From Alphaproteobacteria bacterium (GTDB lineage: Bacteria; Pseudomonadota; Alphaproteobacteria; JAJFFI01): 6,254 bases of DNA. The notes beneath the pieces were generated by a model. That model was not told where the DNA came from, did not search any database, and saw only the letters and a list, made by a program, of their open reading frames with translations. The position numbers and the translations under genes are program-made. This document shows positions 1 through 5,955 of this stretch, piece by piece (the stretch's first letter is position 1; every line of letters starts with the position of its first letter). The stretch is from NCBI GenBank assembly GCA_021776755.1, contig JAJFFI010000243.1, positions 1 to 6,254 on the forward strand. The letters run 5' to 3'.

Positions 1-74
1 AGACCGTCCGCAGCACCCAGCACAAGGCCTTGGTGAAGCTGCGAAAAGTCTATGGAGAGACACGAACTGAATGA
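1..74 (+). CDS. RNA polymerase sigma factor, probably ECF type (C-terminal end only)
   Basis: Only the last 23 residues and the TGA stop (72-74) are inside the window; the reading frame starts at base 3 and the gene enters from the left. The visible peptide, TVRSTQHKALVKLRK followed by a short polar tail, looks like the end of sigma-70 region 4.2, where the recognition helix of the -35-binding helix-turn-helix is followed by a Lys/Arg-rich helix (compare the common pattern TVKSRxHRAxxxLR). Such a sigma factor would direct RNA polymerase to a specific promoter set. The following gene looks like an anti-sigma factor, which fits the usual sigma/anti-sigma order and is the main reason for proposing the ECF type. 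With so little sequence the ECF group cannot be named, and another LuxR/sigma-like helix-turn-helix protein is not fully excluded. Confidence 0.68.
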   Translation, partial: TVRSTQHKALVKLRKVYGETRTE

Positions 75-91
75 GGGCGCGAAAAGTGCCC
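75..91 (+). other. small stem-loop directly after the sigma factor stop codon
   Basis: GGGCGC (75-80) and GTGCCC (86-91) can pair as six base pairs, one of them G-U, around a GAAAA loop. The hairpin begins at the base after the sigma factor stop codon. No T-run follows, so it is unlikely to be a full intrinsic terminator. It could stabilise the upstream message or lower transcription into the anti-sigma gene, but chance is a real alternative in DNA this rich in G and C. The remaining gap up to 161 shows no promoter that I can support. Confidence 0.25.
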
Positions 92-161
92 GAAATGCGG
101 CATACGGGGGGATGAATCCGGCGGCCACGGCGTAAAACAGTCAACACGGGACTTAAGGCAA

Positions 162-725
162 ATGACCAGTCGCAAACATACAGATTCGGCAACGGCTGCT
201 GACCGGCTGCGGTGGCGGAAATACCGCGCGAGGCTCGACCGGCGCGCGGGCGCGGGCGATATCGATCCGGGCCTGATCGCGAGCTATCTCGACGGCGCGC
301 TGCGCCCGGCCGAGCGCGAGGCCGTGGAGGCCTGGCTCGCCGCGACGCCCGAGGCGGCCGAAACGCTGGTTTCGGCGCGCGAGGTGCTGCGCGACCAGAC
401 GCCGGTTGCGGTCCCCGACGCGGTGCTTGCGGCCGGGCGGGCCGCGCTCGCGTCAGAGACCGCTCCGGCTCCGGTCCCCGCGAGAGAGACACGTTCGGCG
501 ATTTCCGGCGTCTTCCGCTGGTTCGAGTGGTCGGTGGCTGCCGCCATGCTGATGCTGGTCTGCGTTGCCGGCTGGAATGCCGGTCAGGACTCGGGCGTGC
601 CCGGCGCTGCCGGCGGCGAGATCGAGGTTGCTGTGGTCGAGCCGGCGTTCCTTGGCGACGGGCCCGAAGACGGACTTTTCGACCCGACGACGGCGACCTT
701 CCTCGACGACGAGGAATTCTCGTGA
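162..725 (+). CDS. membrane-anchored anti-sigma factor-like protein (zinc-free type)
   Basis: A 187-residue protein with a cytoplasmic N-terminal part, one membrane segment and a periplasmic tail. Residues about 35-77 (DPGLIASYLDGALRPAE, then an Ala/Glu-rich helix ending in AREVLR) resemble the helical anti-sigma domain that binds ECF sigma factors. The HxxxCxxC zinc motif of ZAS-type anti-sigmas is absent, and the only cysteine (C133) lies in the membrane segment. An Ala/Pro-rich linker (about 80-110) leads to the predicted membrane helix at about 122-140 (WSVAAAMLMLVCVAGW). The tail from 141 on has 12 Asp/Glu and no Lys, Arg or His. The ATG at 162 is the first ATG after the sigma stop in this frame; a weak AAGG (155-158) lies 3 bases before it. 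It lies downstream of the sigma gene and overlaps the next gene. Function is inferred from fold-like pattern and position; partner binding is not shown. Confidence 0.72.
   Translation: MTSRKHTDSATAADRLRWRKYRARLDRRAGAGDIDPGLIASYLDGALRPAEREAVEAWLAATPEAAETLVSAREVLRDQTPVAVPDAVLAAGRAALASETAPAPVPARETRSAISGVFRWFEWSVAAAMLMLVCVAGWNAGQDSGVPGAAGGEIEVAVVEPAFLGDGPEDGLFDPTTATFLDDEEFS
711..715 (+). promoter_or_regulatory. ribosome binding site that fixes a GTG start at 722
   Basis: GAGGA ends six bases before the GTG at 722, a good Shine-Dalgarno spacing. It lies inside the last codons of the anti-sigma gene. It supports starting the downstream protein at 722 instead of at any of the earlier in-frame starts, which would overlap most of the anti-sigma gene and add a long Arg-rich stretch with no family character. 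Confidence 0.7.
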
Positions 726-1372
726 GCACGGAGTCGGGTGGCGACAAATCGCGGAAATTTCCAGGGGTCTTCTCCTGGAAGGTGCTGCCCTGGGTGATCC
801 TGGTGCTGTCGGTCGGTCTGAACGTGTTTTTCGTGGGCGGGCACTACTATGGCCGCCATGTCGCCAAGCAGATCATCGGCAAGGAAAACCCGCGGCTTGC
901 GGATCGCCTCGAGCGCAAACGCGAAATGCGCCGCAAATTGCGCCGCGCGATCCGCGACCTCAACCTGACCGAGGAGCAGCGGACCGCGTTTCGGGAGATG
1001 CGCCGGACCATGGCGCAGAGCGGGCGGGACCTGCGGCAGAAAAACCGCGCACCGCTCGGAAAGCTCTGGGCCGAGTTCGAGACCGGCAAGCCCAACGACG
1101 TCAAGGTCGAGGCCCTGCTGCGCGAGATGGCCGACAACCGCTATGCGTTCCAGCTCGAGGCGACGCGGCTCGCGTCGCGCTTCATGGGCACGCTGACGCC
1201 GGAGCAACGCACGAAGTTTGCGACCCTCGCCCGCGAACGCAACATCTTCGCGCGGTTCGAGCGGGGCCGCGATGGGCGTGGCAGCCGTCAGCGGCAGGGC
1301 GGCACAGACGCCGGGCAGAAACCGCCGCCGATCTCGGGCACCGGCAGCGGCGACCCGCGCAAGGAAGAATAG
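722..1372 (+). CDS. membrane-anchored periplasmic protein, Spy/CpxP/heavy-metal-sensor type
   Basis: A 216-residue protein beginning with GTG; the GTGA overlap with the anti-sigma stop suggests translational coupling. Residues 21-39 (VLPWVILVLSVGLNVFFVG) form one membrane helix, and the rest should be periplasmic. The body is helical and charged. It carries two LTxEQR motifs, at 82-87 (LTEEQR) and 158-163 (LTPEQR), the hallmark repeat of Spy/CpxP and of periplasmic metal sensors such as CnrX. Residues 41-80 are strongly basic, with 14 Lys/Arg against 5 Asp/Glu. The only histidines are H41 and H46, just outside the membrane; there is no cysteine. The tail from about 180 is Gly/Arg/Pro-rich and looks disordered. 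By analogy with CnrY-CnrX-CnrH it may sense an envelope signal and act on the anti-sigma; a chaperone-like role is the alternative. Metal binding is not evident from the residues. Confidence 0.75.
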   Translation: MSTESGGDKSRKFPGVFSWKVLPWVILVLSVGLNVFFVGGHYYGRHVAKQIIGKENPRLADRLERKREMRRKLRRAIRDLNLTEEQRTAFREMRRTMAQSGRDLRQKNRAPLGKLWAEFETGKPNDVKVEALLREMADNRYAFQLEATRLASRFMGTLTPEQRTKFATLARERNIFARFERGRDGRGSRQRQGGTDAGQKPPPISGTGSGDPRKEE

Positions 1373-1427
1373 CCGCGCGGGTTTGCCCGCCTGCACCTAA
1401 CGGCTCGCAACTACCGGAGCATAACCG

Positions 1428-2912
1428 ATGCTGATTTTTCAGAGAGCGGCCGCCTGTCTCGCCTTGCTGGGAGCCCTGTGGGCGGCGCCCGCAGCAGCCC
1501 TCACCTATGACGAGGCGCGCCACCTTCTGAACCGCACGGGGTTCGGTGCCACCAACGCCGAGATCGAGGCGATGTTGCCACTGTCCCGCCGGGAGGCTGT
1601 CGAACGGCTGTTCGAGGGCCGGCGGAGCGAACCTGTCAGCCCGGCGCCCGAATGGCTGAACTCGCCGATCCGCCCACCCAAGCGCATGAAGATGATGTCG
1701 GATGCCGAGCGCAAGAAATACCGCCGCGCACGCCGTGACATGGCGACCGGCCTCCAAGCCTGGTGGCTTGCCGAAATGGCGGCAACGCCCTCGCCCTTCA
1801 CCGAACGGATGACGCTCTTCTGGCACAACCACTTCACGAGTTCACTCCGCAAGGTGAAGGTGCCGCACCTGATGTACGGGCAGAACCTCACGCTGCGCCG
1901 CTATGCCTTCGGCAACTTCCGGCACTTCGTGCAGGCGATGGCGCAGGACCCGGCGATGATCTGGTATCTCGACAACCGGACCAACCGGAAGGGCCAGCCG
2001 AACGAGAATTTCGCCCGCGAATTGATGGAGCTCTTCACGCTCGGCGAGGGGCAGTATTCGGAAAAGGACATCAAGGAAAGTGCGCGGGCTTTCACCGGCT
2101 GGTCGCTCGACCGCAATACGGGGAAGTTCCGGTTCTACCCGCGCCTGCATGACGACGGGCCGAAGACGTTCATGGGTCAAAGCGGGCGGTTCAATGGCCA
2201 CGAGATTATCGACATCATTTTCCGGCACCCGGAAGCAAGCCGGTACATCGTCGCCAAGATGTGGCGCGGTTTCGTCAGCGAAACGCCGGACAAGGCCGAA
2301 GTCGAGCGCATCGCGGCGGAATTCCGCGAGAGCAAGTTCTCGATCCGGGCCGCGATGACCGCGATCCTGACGAGCAATGCGTTCTGGGACCCGAAGACCC
2401 GCGGCGCGCTGGTGAAGTCGCCGGTCGATCTGCTGGTCGGCACGGTGCGCACCTTCGAAGCGCCGATGAAAAATCCGCGCTTCCTCGTCCGCGTGTCGGC
2501 CCGCCTCGGCCAGAACATCATGTCGCCGCCGAACGTGAAGGGCTGGCCCGGCGGCAAGGCCTGGATCACCGCCGACACGATGCTGATGCGCCAGCAGGTC
2601 ATTGCGGCACTGACGGGCGGGGGCGGCGCGCCGCAGGGGAAGCAGCAGTCGATGGAACCTCCCAAACCCACCAGGACGGCAGGCAGCGGCAATGCCAAAC
2701 GCGACATGCGCGTCTTCCAGCGCACCGGGCGGATGCCGGCCGGTGCAAACTTCAAAGCCTGGCTCGCGCAGTTGCCGGCCAGGAACAAGACCGCTGGCGG
2801 GCTCGCGGCACTGCTGCTGCCGATCGATCCGGTCCGGCCGATCCCGCCGGGCGCGGACCCGGCCGCCGCCGTGCGCCACCTGCTGAACGATCCCGCCTAC
2901 CAGTTGAAGTGA
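1428..2912 (+). CDS. DUF1800 family exported protein
   Basis: A 494-residue protein starting at an ATG with GGAG (1416-1419) eight bases upstream. Residues 1-24 form a Sec signal peptide, with predicted cleavage after AAA24. Typical DUF1800 landmarks follow in order: ARHLLNRTGFGAT (30-42), WWLAEM (112-117), RMTLFWHNHF (127-136), NENFARELMELFTLGEG (192-208), AFTGW (221-225), a WRGFV helix (279-283) and SPPNVKGWPGG (366-376). A Gly/Gln/Pro linker at about 396-422 joins a C-terminal part of about 70 residues. The mature protein has no cysteine. DUF1800 proteins commonly occur directly before DUF1501 proteins, as here, and the pair is thought to act together outside the cytoplasm. No reaction is established to my knowledge; the conserved WHNHF histidines suggest metal or substrate binding, which is inference. 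Family assignment is firm, role unknown. Confidence 0.93.
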   Translation: MLIFQRAAACLALLGALWAAPAAALTYDEARHLLNRTGFGATNAEIEAMLPLSRREAVERLFEGRRSEPVSPAPEWLNSPIRPPKRMKMMSDAERKKYRRARRDMATGLQAWWLAEMAATPSPFTERMTLFWHNHFTSSLRKVKVPHLMYGQNLTLRRYAFGNFRHFVQAMAQDPAMIWYLDNRTNRKGQPNENFARELMELFTLGEGQYSEKDIKESARAFTGWSLDRNTGKFRFYPRLHDDGPKTFMGQSGRFNGHEIIDIIFRHPEASRYIVAKMWRGFVSETPDKAEVERIAAEFRESKFSIRAAMTAILTSNAFWDPKTRGALVKSPVDLLVGTVRTFEAPMKNPRFLVRVSARLGQNIMSPPNVKGWPGGKAWITADTMLMRQQVIAALTGGGGAPQGKQQSMEPPKPTRTAGSGNAKRDMRVFQRTGRMPAGANFKAWLAQLPARNKTAGGLAALLLPIDPVRPIPPGADPAAAVRHLLNDPAYQLK

Positions 2913-2923
2913 CGGAGGCCGCC

Positions 2924-4111
2924 ATGAGCACCACCCCAAACAAATCCAACCGGCGCGAGTTTCTTGCCCAGGCCGCTGCTATCTCGCTGGCGCCCGCGCT
3001 GACAGCGCTCCCGTTTGCAGCCGAAGCGGCCGGGCGCGGCCGTGTGCTGGTGCTGGTGGAACTCGCCGGCGGCAATGACGCCCTGAACATGGTGCCGCCC
3101 TACGCCGATCCATCCTACGCGCGTCTCCGCCCCCGGCTCGCGGTGCGGCGCGACCAGGCGCTCCAGCTCGACCAGCACATGGGCCTGCATCCGGCGCTGC
3201 AACCGCTGATGCCTGTGTGGCAGGCGGGCGAAATGTCGGTGGTTCTTGGTCTCGGGTATCCGCGGCCGAACCGCTCGCATTTCCGTTCGATCGACATCTG
3301 GGAGACCGGGTCCGACAGCGACCGCCACCTCACGACCGGCTGGCTCGCCCGCGCCATGGAAGGCGCGCCCCGGGTGAAGGGTTCTGCAGCTGATGCAATC
3401 GTCCTCGGCGGCGGCGCACGCGCGGTGACGGGCGCCGGGCTCCGGACCGTCGTGATGCGCGACCCCAACCAGTTCGTCCGTCAGGCGGGCAGGATGCAGC
3501 GCCCGGCCACCCCCGGCGGCAACTCGGCACTCTCGCATATCCTGACGGTGCAAAAGGAAATCGAGGGCACGGCGAAGCAGTTGAAAAAGGCCGAAATGCG
3601 GGGCAGAGAGGCTGCTGCCGCCGCGCGCGGGCGCGGGCAGATCGGCCGCCAGTTGCAGCAGGCCGCGAAGATCATCGCGGGCGGCACGCCGGTCTCGGTG
3701 ATCAAGGTCTCCCACGGCGGCTTCGACACCCATTCGAACCAGGACGGCCGGCATCGCAATCTGCTGACGCAACTCGCGGCCTCGCTCGCGGGTTTCCGGC
3801 AGGCGATGGTGCGTTCGGGCGACTGGGACCGGGTGATGGTGATGACCTATTCCGAGTTCGGGCGGCGGGCCAAGCAGAACGGCTCCGGCGGAACCGATCA
3901 TGGCACCGCGGCAGCCCACCTGGCGATGGGCGGGCGTGTGCGGGGCGGCCTCGTGGGCGGCCAGCCGAGCCTGACCGATCTCGACGGCGGCGACCTGAAG
4001 CACCGGGTCGACTACCGGAGCTATTACCGGGCGGCGGCCACGTGGCTCGACCTGCCTGGCGGCGGCGCCGTTCTCGGCAACTACCGACCGCTTCCCCTCA
4101 GCAAGGCATAA
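2924..4111 (+). CDS. DUF1501 family exported protein (alkaline phosphatase/sulfatase-like fold)
   Basis: A 395-residue protein with a strong GGAGG ribosome site (2914-2918) five bases before the ATG and 11 bases after the DUF1800 stop, so the two are almost surely co-transcribed. It opens with a Tat signal: SNRREFL (8-14), an Ala-rich hydrophobic stretch and a likely AEA-A cleavage near residue 35. Family motifs follow: ELAGGNDALNMVPPY (46-60), NRSHFRSIDIWETG (116-129), SHGGFDTHSNQ (263-273), MTYSEFGRR (307-315) and GTDHGTAAAH (323-332). D52, D268, H270, E311, D325 and H326 match the positions where alkaline-phosphatase-superfamily folds hold metals, so a metal-bound hydrolase is plausible but unproven. 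Tat export suggests folding, perhaps with metal loading, in the cytoplasm. The mature protein has no cysteine. Earlier in-frame starts would run through the DUF1800 gene in another frame and are rejected. Confidence 0.93.
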   Translation: MSTTPNKSNRREFLAQAAAISLAPALTALPFAAEAAGRGRVLVLVELAGGNDALNMVPPYADPSYARLRPRLAVRRDQALQLDQHMGLHPALQPLMPVWQAGEMSVVLGLGYPRPNRSHFRSIDIWETGSDSDRHLTTGWLARAMEGAPRVKGSAADAIVLGGGARAVTGAGLRTVVMRDPNQFVRQAGRMQRPATPGGNSALSHILTVQKEIEGTAKQLKKAEMRGREAAAAARGRGQIGRQLQQAAKIIAGGTPVSVIKVSHGGFDTHSNQDGRHRNLLTQLAASLAGFRQAMVRSGDWDRVMVMTYSEFGRRAKQNGSGGTDHGTAAAHLAMGGRVRGGLVGGQPSLTDLDGGDLKHRVDYRSYYRAAATWLDLPGGGAVLGNYRPLPLSKA

Positions 4112-4125
4112 CCCGCGAGCCCTAA

Positions 4126-4151
4126 CCCGGAAGGGGCGTTGACCTTCCGGG
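4126..4151 (+). terminator. perfect 9-bp inverted repeat, candidate end of the DUF1501 operon
   Basis: CCCGGAAGG (4126-4134) and CCTTCCGGG (4143-4151) are exact reverse complements around an 8-base loop, starting 14 bases after the DUF1501 stop. The G+C-rich stem could halt readthrough RNA polymerase, but there is no T-run after it, so it is not a classic intrinsic terminator. Its last three bases are also the first three of the next inverted repeat. It may instead act as an RNA-stabilising 3' end. Confidence 0.45.
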
Positions 4152-4167
4152 CGCGCGGCCATAGGGT
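4139..4167 (+). promoter_or_regulatory. candidate sigma70-type promoter for lysK
   Basis: TTGACC (4139-4144) matches five of six bases of the -35 consensus. After exactly 17 bases, TAGGGT (4162-4167) keeps the three most conserved -10 positions (T, A and the final T). Transcription would begin near 4174, giving a leader of about 25 bases before the lysK ATG. The -35 box sits in the loop and right arm of the first inverted repeat, and the -10 box sits in the loop of the second. The -10 is G-rich and imperfect, so the call is tentative, but the position fits a housekeeping gene placed after an unrelated operon. Confidence 0.45.
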
Positions 4168-4177
4168 CCGCGCGCCC
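4149..4177 (+). repeat. perfect 10-bp inverted repeat overlapping the previous one
   Basis: GGGCGCGCGG (4149-4158) and CCGCGCGCCC (4168-4177) are exact reverse complements around a 9-base loop. The stem is all G and C, so it would be very stable in RNA coming from the upstream operon. It shares GGG 4149-4151 with the first repeat, so both full hairpins cannot form at once. If lysK is transcribed from a start near 4174, its own message would lack the left arm, so the hairpin would affect only readthrough transcripts. No T-run follows. Confidence 0.5.
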
Positions 4178-4199
4178 TGAAATCCGTGCGGAAACGCTT

Positions 4200-5786
4200 A
4201 TGTCCGAACTGGCCGAAATCGCCGAAACCCATAACGCCTGGCCGTTCCAGGAGGCGCGCGAACTGCGCGACAAGCGCCTCAAGGGGAAACTGCCGGGAAA
4301 GGGCTATGTGCTGTTCCAGACCGGCTACGGCCCCTCGGGCCTGCCGCATATCGGCACCTTCGGCGAGGTCGTCCGCACGACCATGGTGCGGCGCGCCTTC
4401 GAGGTGCTGACGGGCATGCCGACGAAGCTGTTTGCGTTCTCCGACGACATGGACGGCTTCCGCAAGGTTCCGGACAACGTGCCCGACCGCGAGATGCTGG
4501 CGCGGTACCTGGACATGCCGCTGACGCGGGTGCCCGACCCGTTCGGCACCCATGACAGTTTCGGCGCGCACAACAACGCGCGGCTCCGGGAGTTTCTCGA
4601 CAAGTTCGGCTTCGACTACGAGTTCAAGAGCTCGACGGATTGCTACCGGAGCGGCATTTTCGACGAGACGCTCCGCCGCGTGCTGACCGAGTACGACAAG
4701 ATCATGGGCGTCATGCTGCCGACGCTGGGCGAAGCGCGGCGGAAGACCTACAGCCCCTTCCTGCCGCTGTCACCGAAGTCCGGCAAGGTGTTGCAGGTGC
4801 CCATCCTGGAGCGCAACGAGGCCGCCGGCACGGTGGTCTTCGAGGACGAGGACGGCACCAAGACCGAAGTCCCCATTACCGGCGGGCACTGCAAGCTGCA
4901 GTGGAAGCCCGACTGGGGCATGCGCTGGCGGGCGCTCGATGTCGATTACGAAATGTCGGGCAAGGACCTGATCGACAGCGTGAAGGCCTCGGGCGCGATC
5001 TGCCGCATCCTCGGCGGGATGCCGCCCTCGGGTTTTAACTACGAGCTTTTCCTCGACGAGAATGGCGAGAAGATATCGAAGTCGAAGGGCAACGGGCTCG
5101 CGGTCGATGAATGGCTGACCTACGCGCCCGACGAAAGCCTGTCCTTGTTCATGTACCAGCAGCCCCGCCGGGCCAAGCGGCTCTATTTCGATGTCATTCC
5201 GAAAACGGTCGATGACTATCTGACGCATGTCGACGCATTCGCCGGGCAGGGGCCGAAGGACCGGCTGAACAACCCGGCCTGGCACATCCACGAGGGCAGC
5301 CCGCCCGCGGCAGGCTCGATCCTGTCGTTCTCGATGCTGCTGAACCTCGCCTCGGTGGTGAACGCCGAACAACCCGGCGTCCTCTGGGGATTCATTTCGA
5401 ACTATGCCCCGGACGCGACGCCTGAGAGCGAGCCGATGCTTGCCGGGCTCGTCGCCTACGCCATCCGCTACTACCAGGACTTCGTGAAGCCGTCGAAGAG
5501 CTACCGCGCCCCCGACGACACCGAGCGGGCCGCACTGGAAGATCTCACCGAGGTGTTGAAAGGCATGCCGGCGGATGCGGACGCCGAGGCGCTGCAAACG
5601 GAAGTCTACGAGGTCGGCAAACGCCACGATTTCGAGAACCTCCGCGACTGGTTCCGGGCGCTCTATGAAACGCTGCTGGGCCAGAGCCAGGGCCCGCGCT
5701 TCGGCTCCTTCATCGCGCTCTACGGCAAGGACAATACGGTGGCGCTGATCGAGACCGTGCTGGCGGGGAAGGATCCGGCGGCGTAG
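4200..5786 (+). CDS. lysK: lysyl-tRNA synthetase, class I
   Basis: A 528-residue cytoplasmic enzyme that charges tRNA-Lys with lysine using ATP. It belongs to class I, unlike the class II LysRS of most bacteria. The N-terminal catalytic fold carries the HIGH-type motif as [12 protein letters not shown] (45-56; H50, I51, G52, T53) and the KMSKS-type loop as KISKSKGN (291-298). Between them are family stretches such as [14 protein letters not shown] (78-91) and [14 protein letters not shown] (230-243). The C-terminal helical region (about 360-528) should hold the anticodon-binding part. Length is as expected for bacterial class I enzymes and no catalytic motif is broken. The ATG at 4200 has a modest GGA (4190-4192) seven bases upstream and gives the usual N-terminus. 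It is probably transcribed on its own, from the 88-base gap before it to a terminator at its end. Class I LysRS is widespread in alphaproteobacteria, which supports the host assignment. Confidence 0.96.
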   Translation: MSELAEIAETHNAWPFQEARELRDKRLKGKLPGKGYVLFQTGYGPSGLPHIGTFGEVVRTTMVRRAFEVLTGMPTKLFAFSDDMDGFRKVPDNVPDREMLARYLDMPLTRVPDPFGTHDSFGAHNNARLREFLDKFGFDYEFKSSTDCYRSGIFDETLRRVLTEYDKIMGVMLPTLGEARRKTYSPFLPLSPKSGKVLQVPILERNEAAGTVVFEDEDGTKTEVPITGGHCKLQWKPDWGMRWRALDVDYEMSGKDLIDSVKASGAICRILGGMPPSGFNYELFLDENGEKISKSKGNGLAVDEWLTYAPDESLSLFMYQQPRRAKRLYFDVIPKTVDDYLTHVDAFAGQGPKDRLNNPAWHIHEGSPPAAGSILSFSMLLNLASVVNAEQPGVLWGFISNYAPDATPESEPMLAGLVAYAIRYYQDFVKPSKSYRAPDDTERAALEDLTEVLKGMPADADAEALQTEVYEVGKRHDFENLRDWFRALYETLLGQSQGPRFGSFIALYGKDNTVALIETVLAGKDPAA

Positions 5787-5802
5787 GGCCGCCGCGGTTT
5801 TT
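5776..5802 (+). terminator. intrinsic terminator overlapping the lysK stop codon
   Basis: CGGCGGC (5776-5782) and GCCGCCG (5788-5794) form a perfect 7-bp stem around the loop GTAGG. CGG and then TTTTT (5798-5802) follow. The lysK TAG (5784-5786) lies in the loop, and the left arm encodes the last residues, so a terminating ribosome would cover the hairpin. The short T-run three bases past the stem makes it a plausible but moderate terminator, acting only on the + strand. Confidence 0.6.
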
Positions 5803-5814
5803 CAACTGTCCAGT

Positions 5815-5912
5815 CGTCATTTCGAGCGCAGCGAGAAATCTTGTTTCCTCTGCCGACAGTGTTGGCCGTTGTGGCAAGATTTCTCCGTCGCCGCGCGCCG
5901 TTCGAAATGACG
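5815..5912. repeat. bipartite inverted repeat, dispersed REP-like element
   Basis: The outer arms CGTCATTTCGA (5815-5825) and TCGAAATGACG (5902-5912) are exact 11-bp reverse complements. So are the inner arms GAGAAATCTTG (5833-5843) and CAAGATTTCTC (5875-5885). Short unmatched G+C-rich spacers (7 and 16 bases) separate the arms on each side, and the 31-base centre is less G+C-rich. I recognise GTCATTTCGAGCGNAGCGAGAAATC as a motif scattered between genes in many bacterial genomes, often producing false ORFs containing LAALEMT, as one reading frame does here. It carries no T-run on either strand, so it is not a normal terminator, though it lies between two convergent genes. It could be a non-autonomous mobile repeat or a structured RNA end. 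The rest of the gap (5787-5955) holds only the lysK terminator. Confidence 0.7.
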
Positions 5913-5955
5913 GTGCCCGGTAGAATGCTGCACTGCACATATTGCGCGGTAAGTC

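Noticed and set aside
212..721. N-terminal extension of the Spy-like protein upstream of the GTG at 722
   Set aside because: It would overlap almost the whole anti-sigma gene. The translation is an Arg/Gly-rich frame shadow, and a well-spaced GAGGA supports the start at 722.
1377..1390. Short hairpin GCGGG-TTTG-CCCGC between the Spy-like gene and DUF1800
   Set aside because: Only five base pairs, with no T-run. Such stems are frequent by chance at this GC content, so no terminator or attenuator is claimed.
2261..2923. Upstream extension of DUF1501
   Set aside because: It overlaps DUF1800 in another frame. The ATG at 2924 has a strong GGAGG and is followed at once by a Tat signal peptide, which must be at the N-terminus.
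1842..4282. Long - strand open frames of 365 and 461 residues opposite DUF1800 and DUF1501
   Set aside because: They are typical antisense shadows in high-GC DNA: they mirror the codons of firm genes, are rich in Arg/His/Pro, and show no recognisable motif.
5710..5940. Two short - strand open frames across the lysK end and the inverted repeat
   Set aside because: Their translations (with FLAALEMT in one) are those produced by the dispersed repeat itself, and they run into lysK.
5913..5955. Near-palindrome around TGCACTGCA after the inverted repeat as an FkbM terminator
   Set aside because: The arms are only four bases, with no T-run on the - strand.
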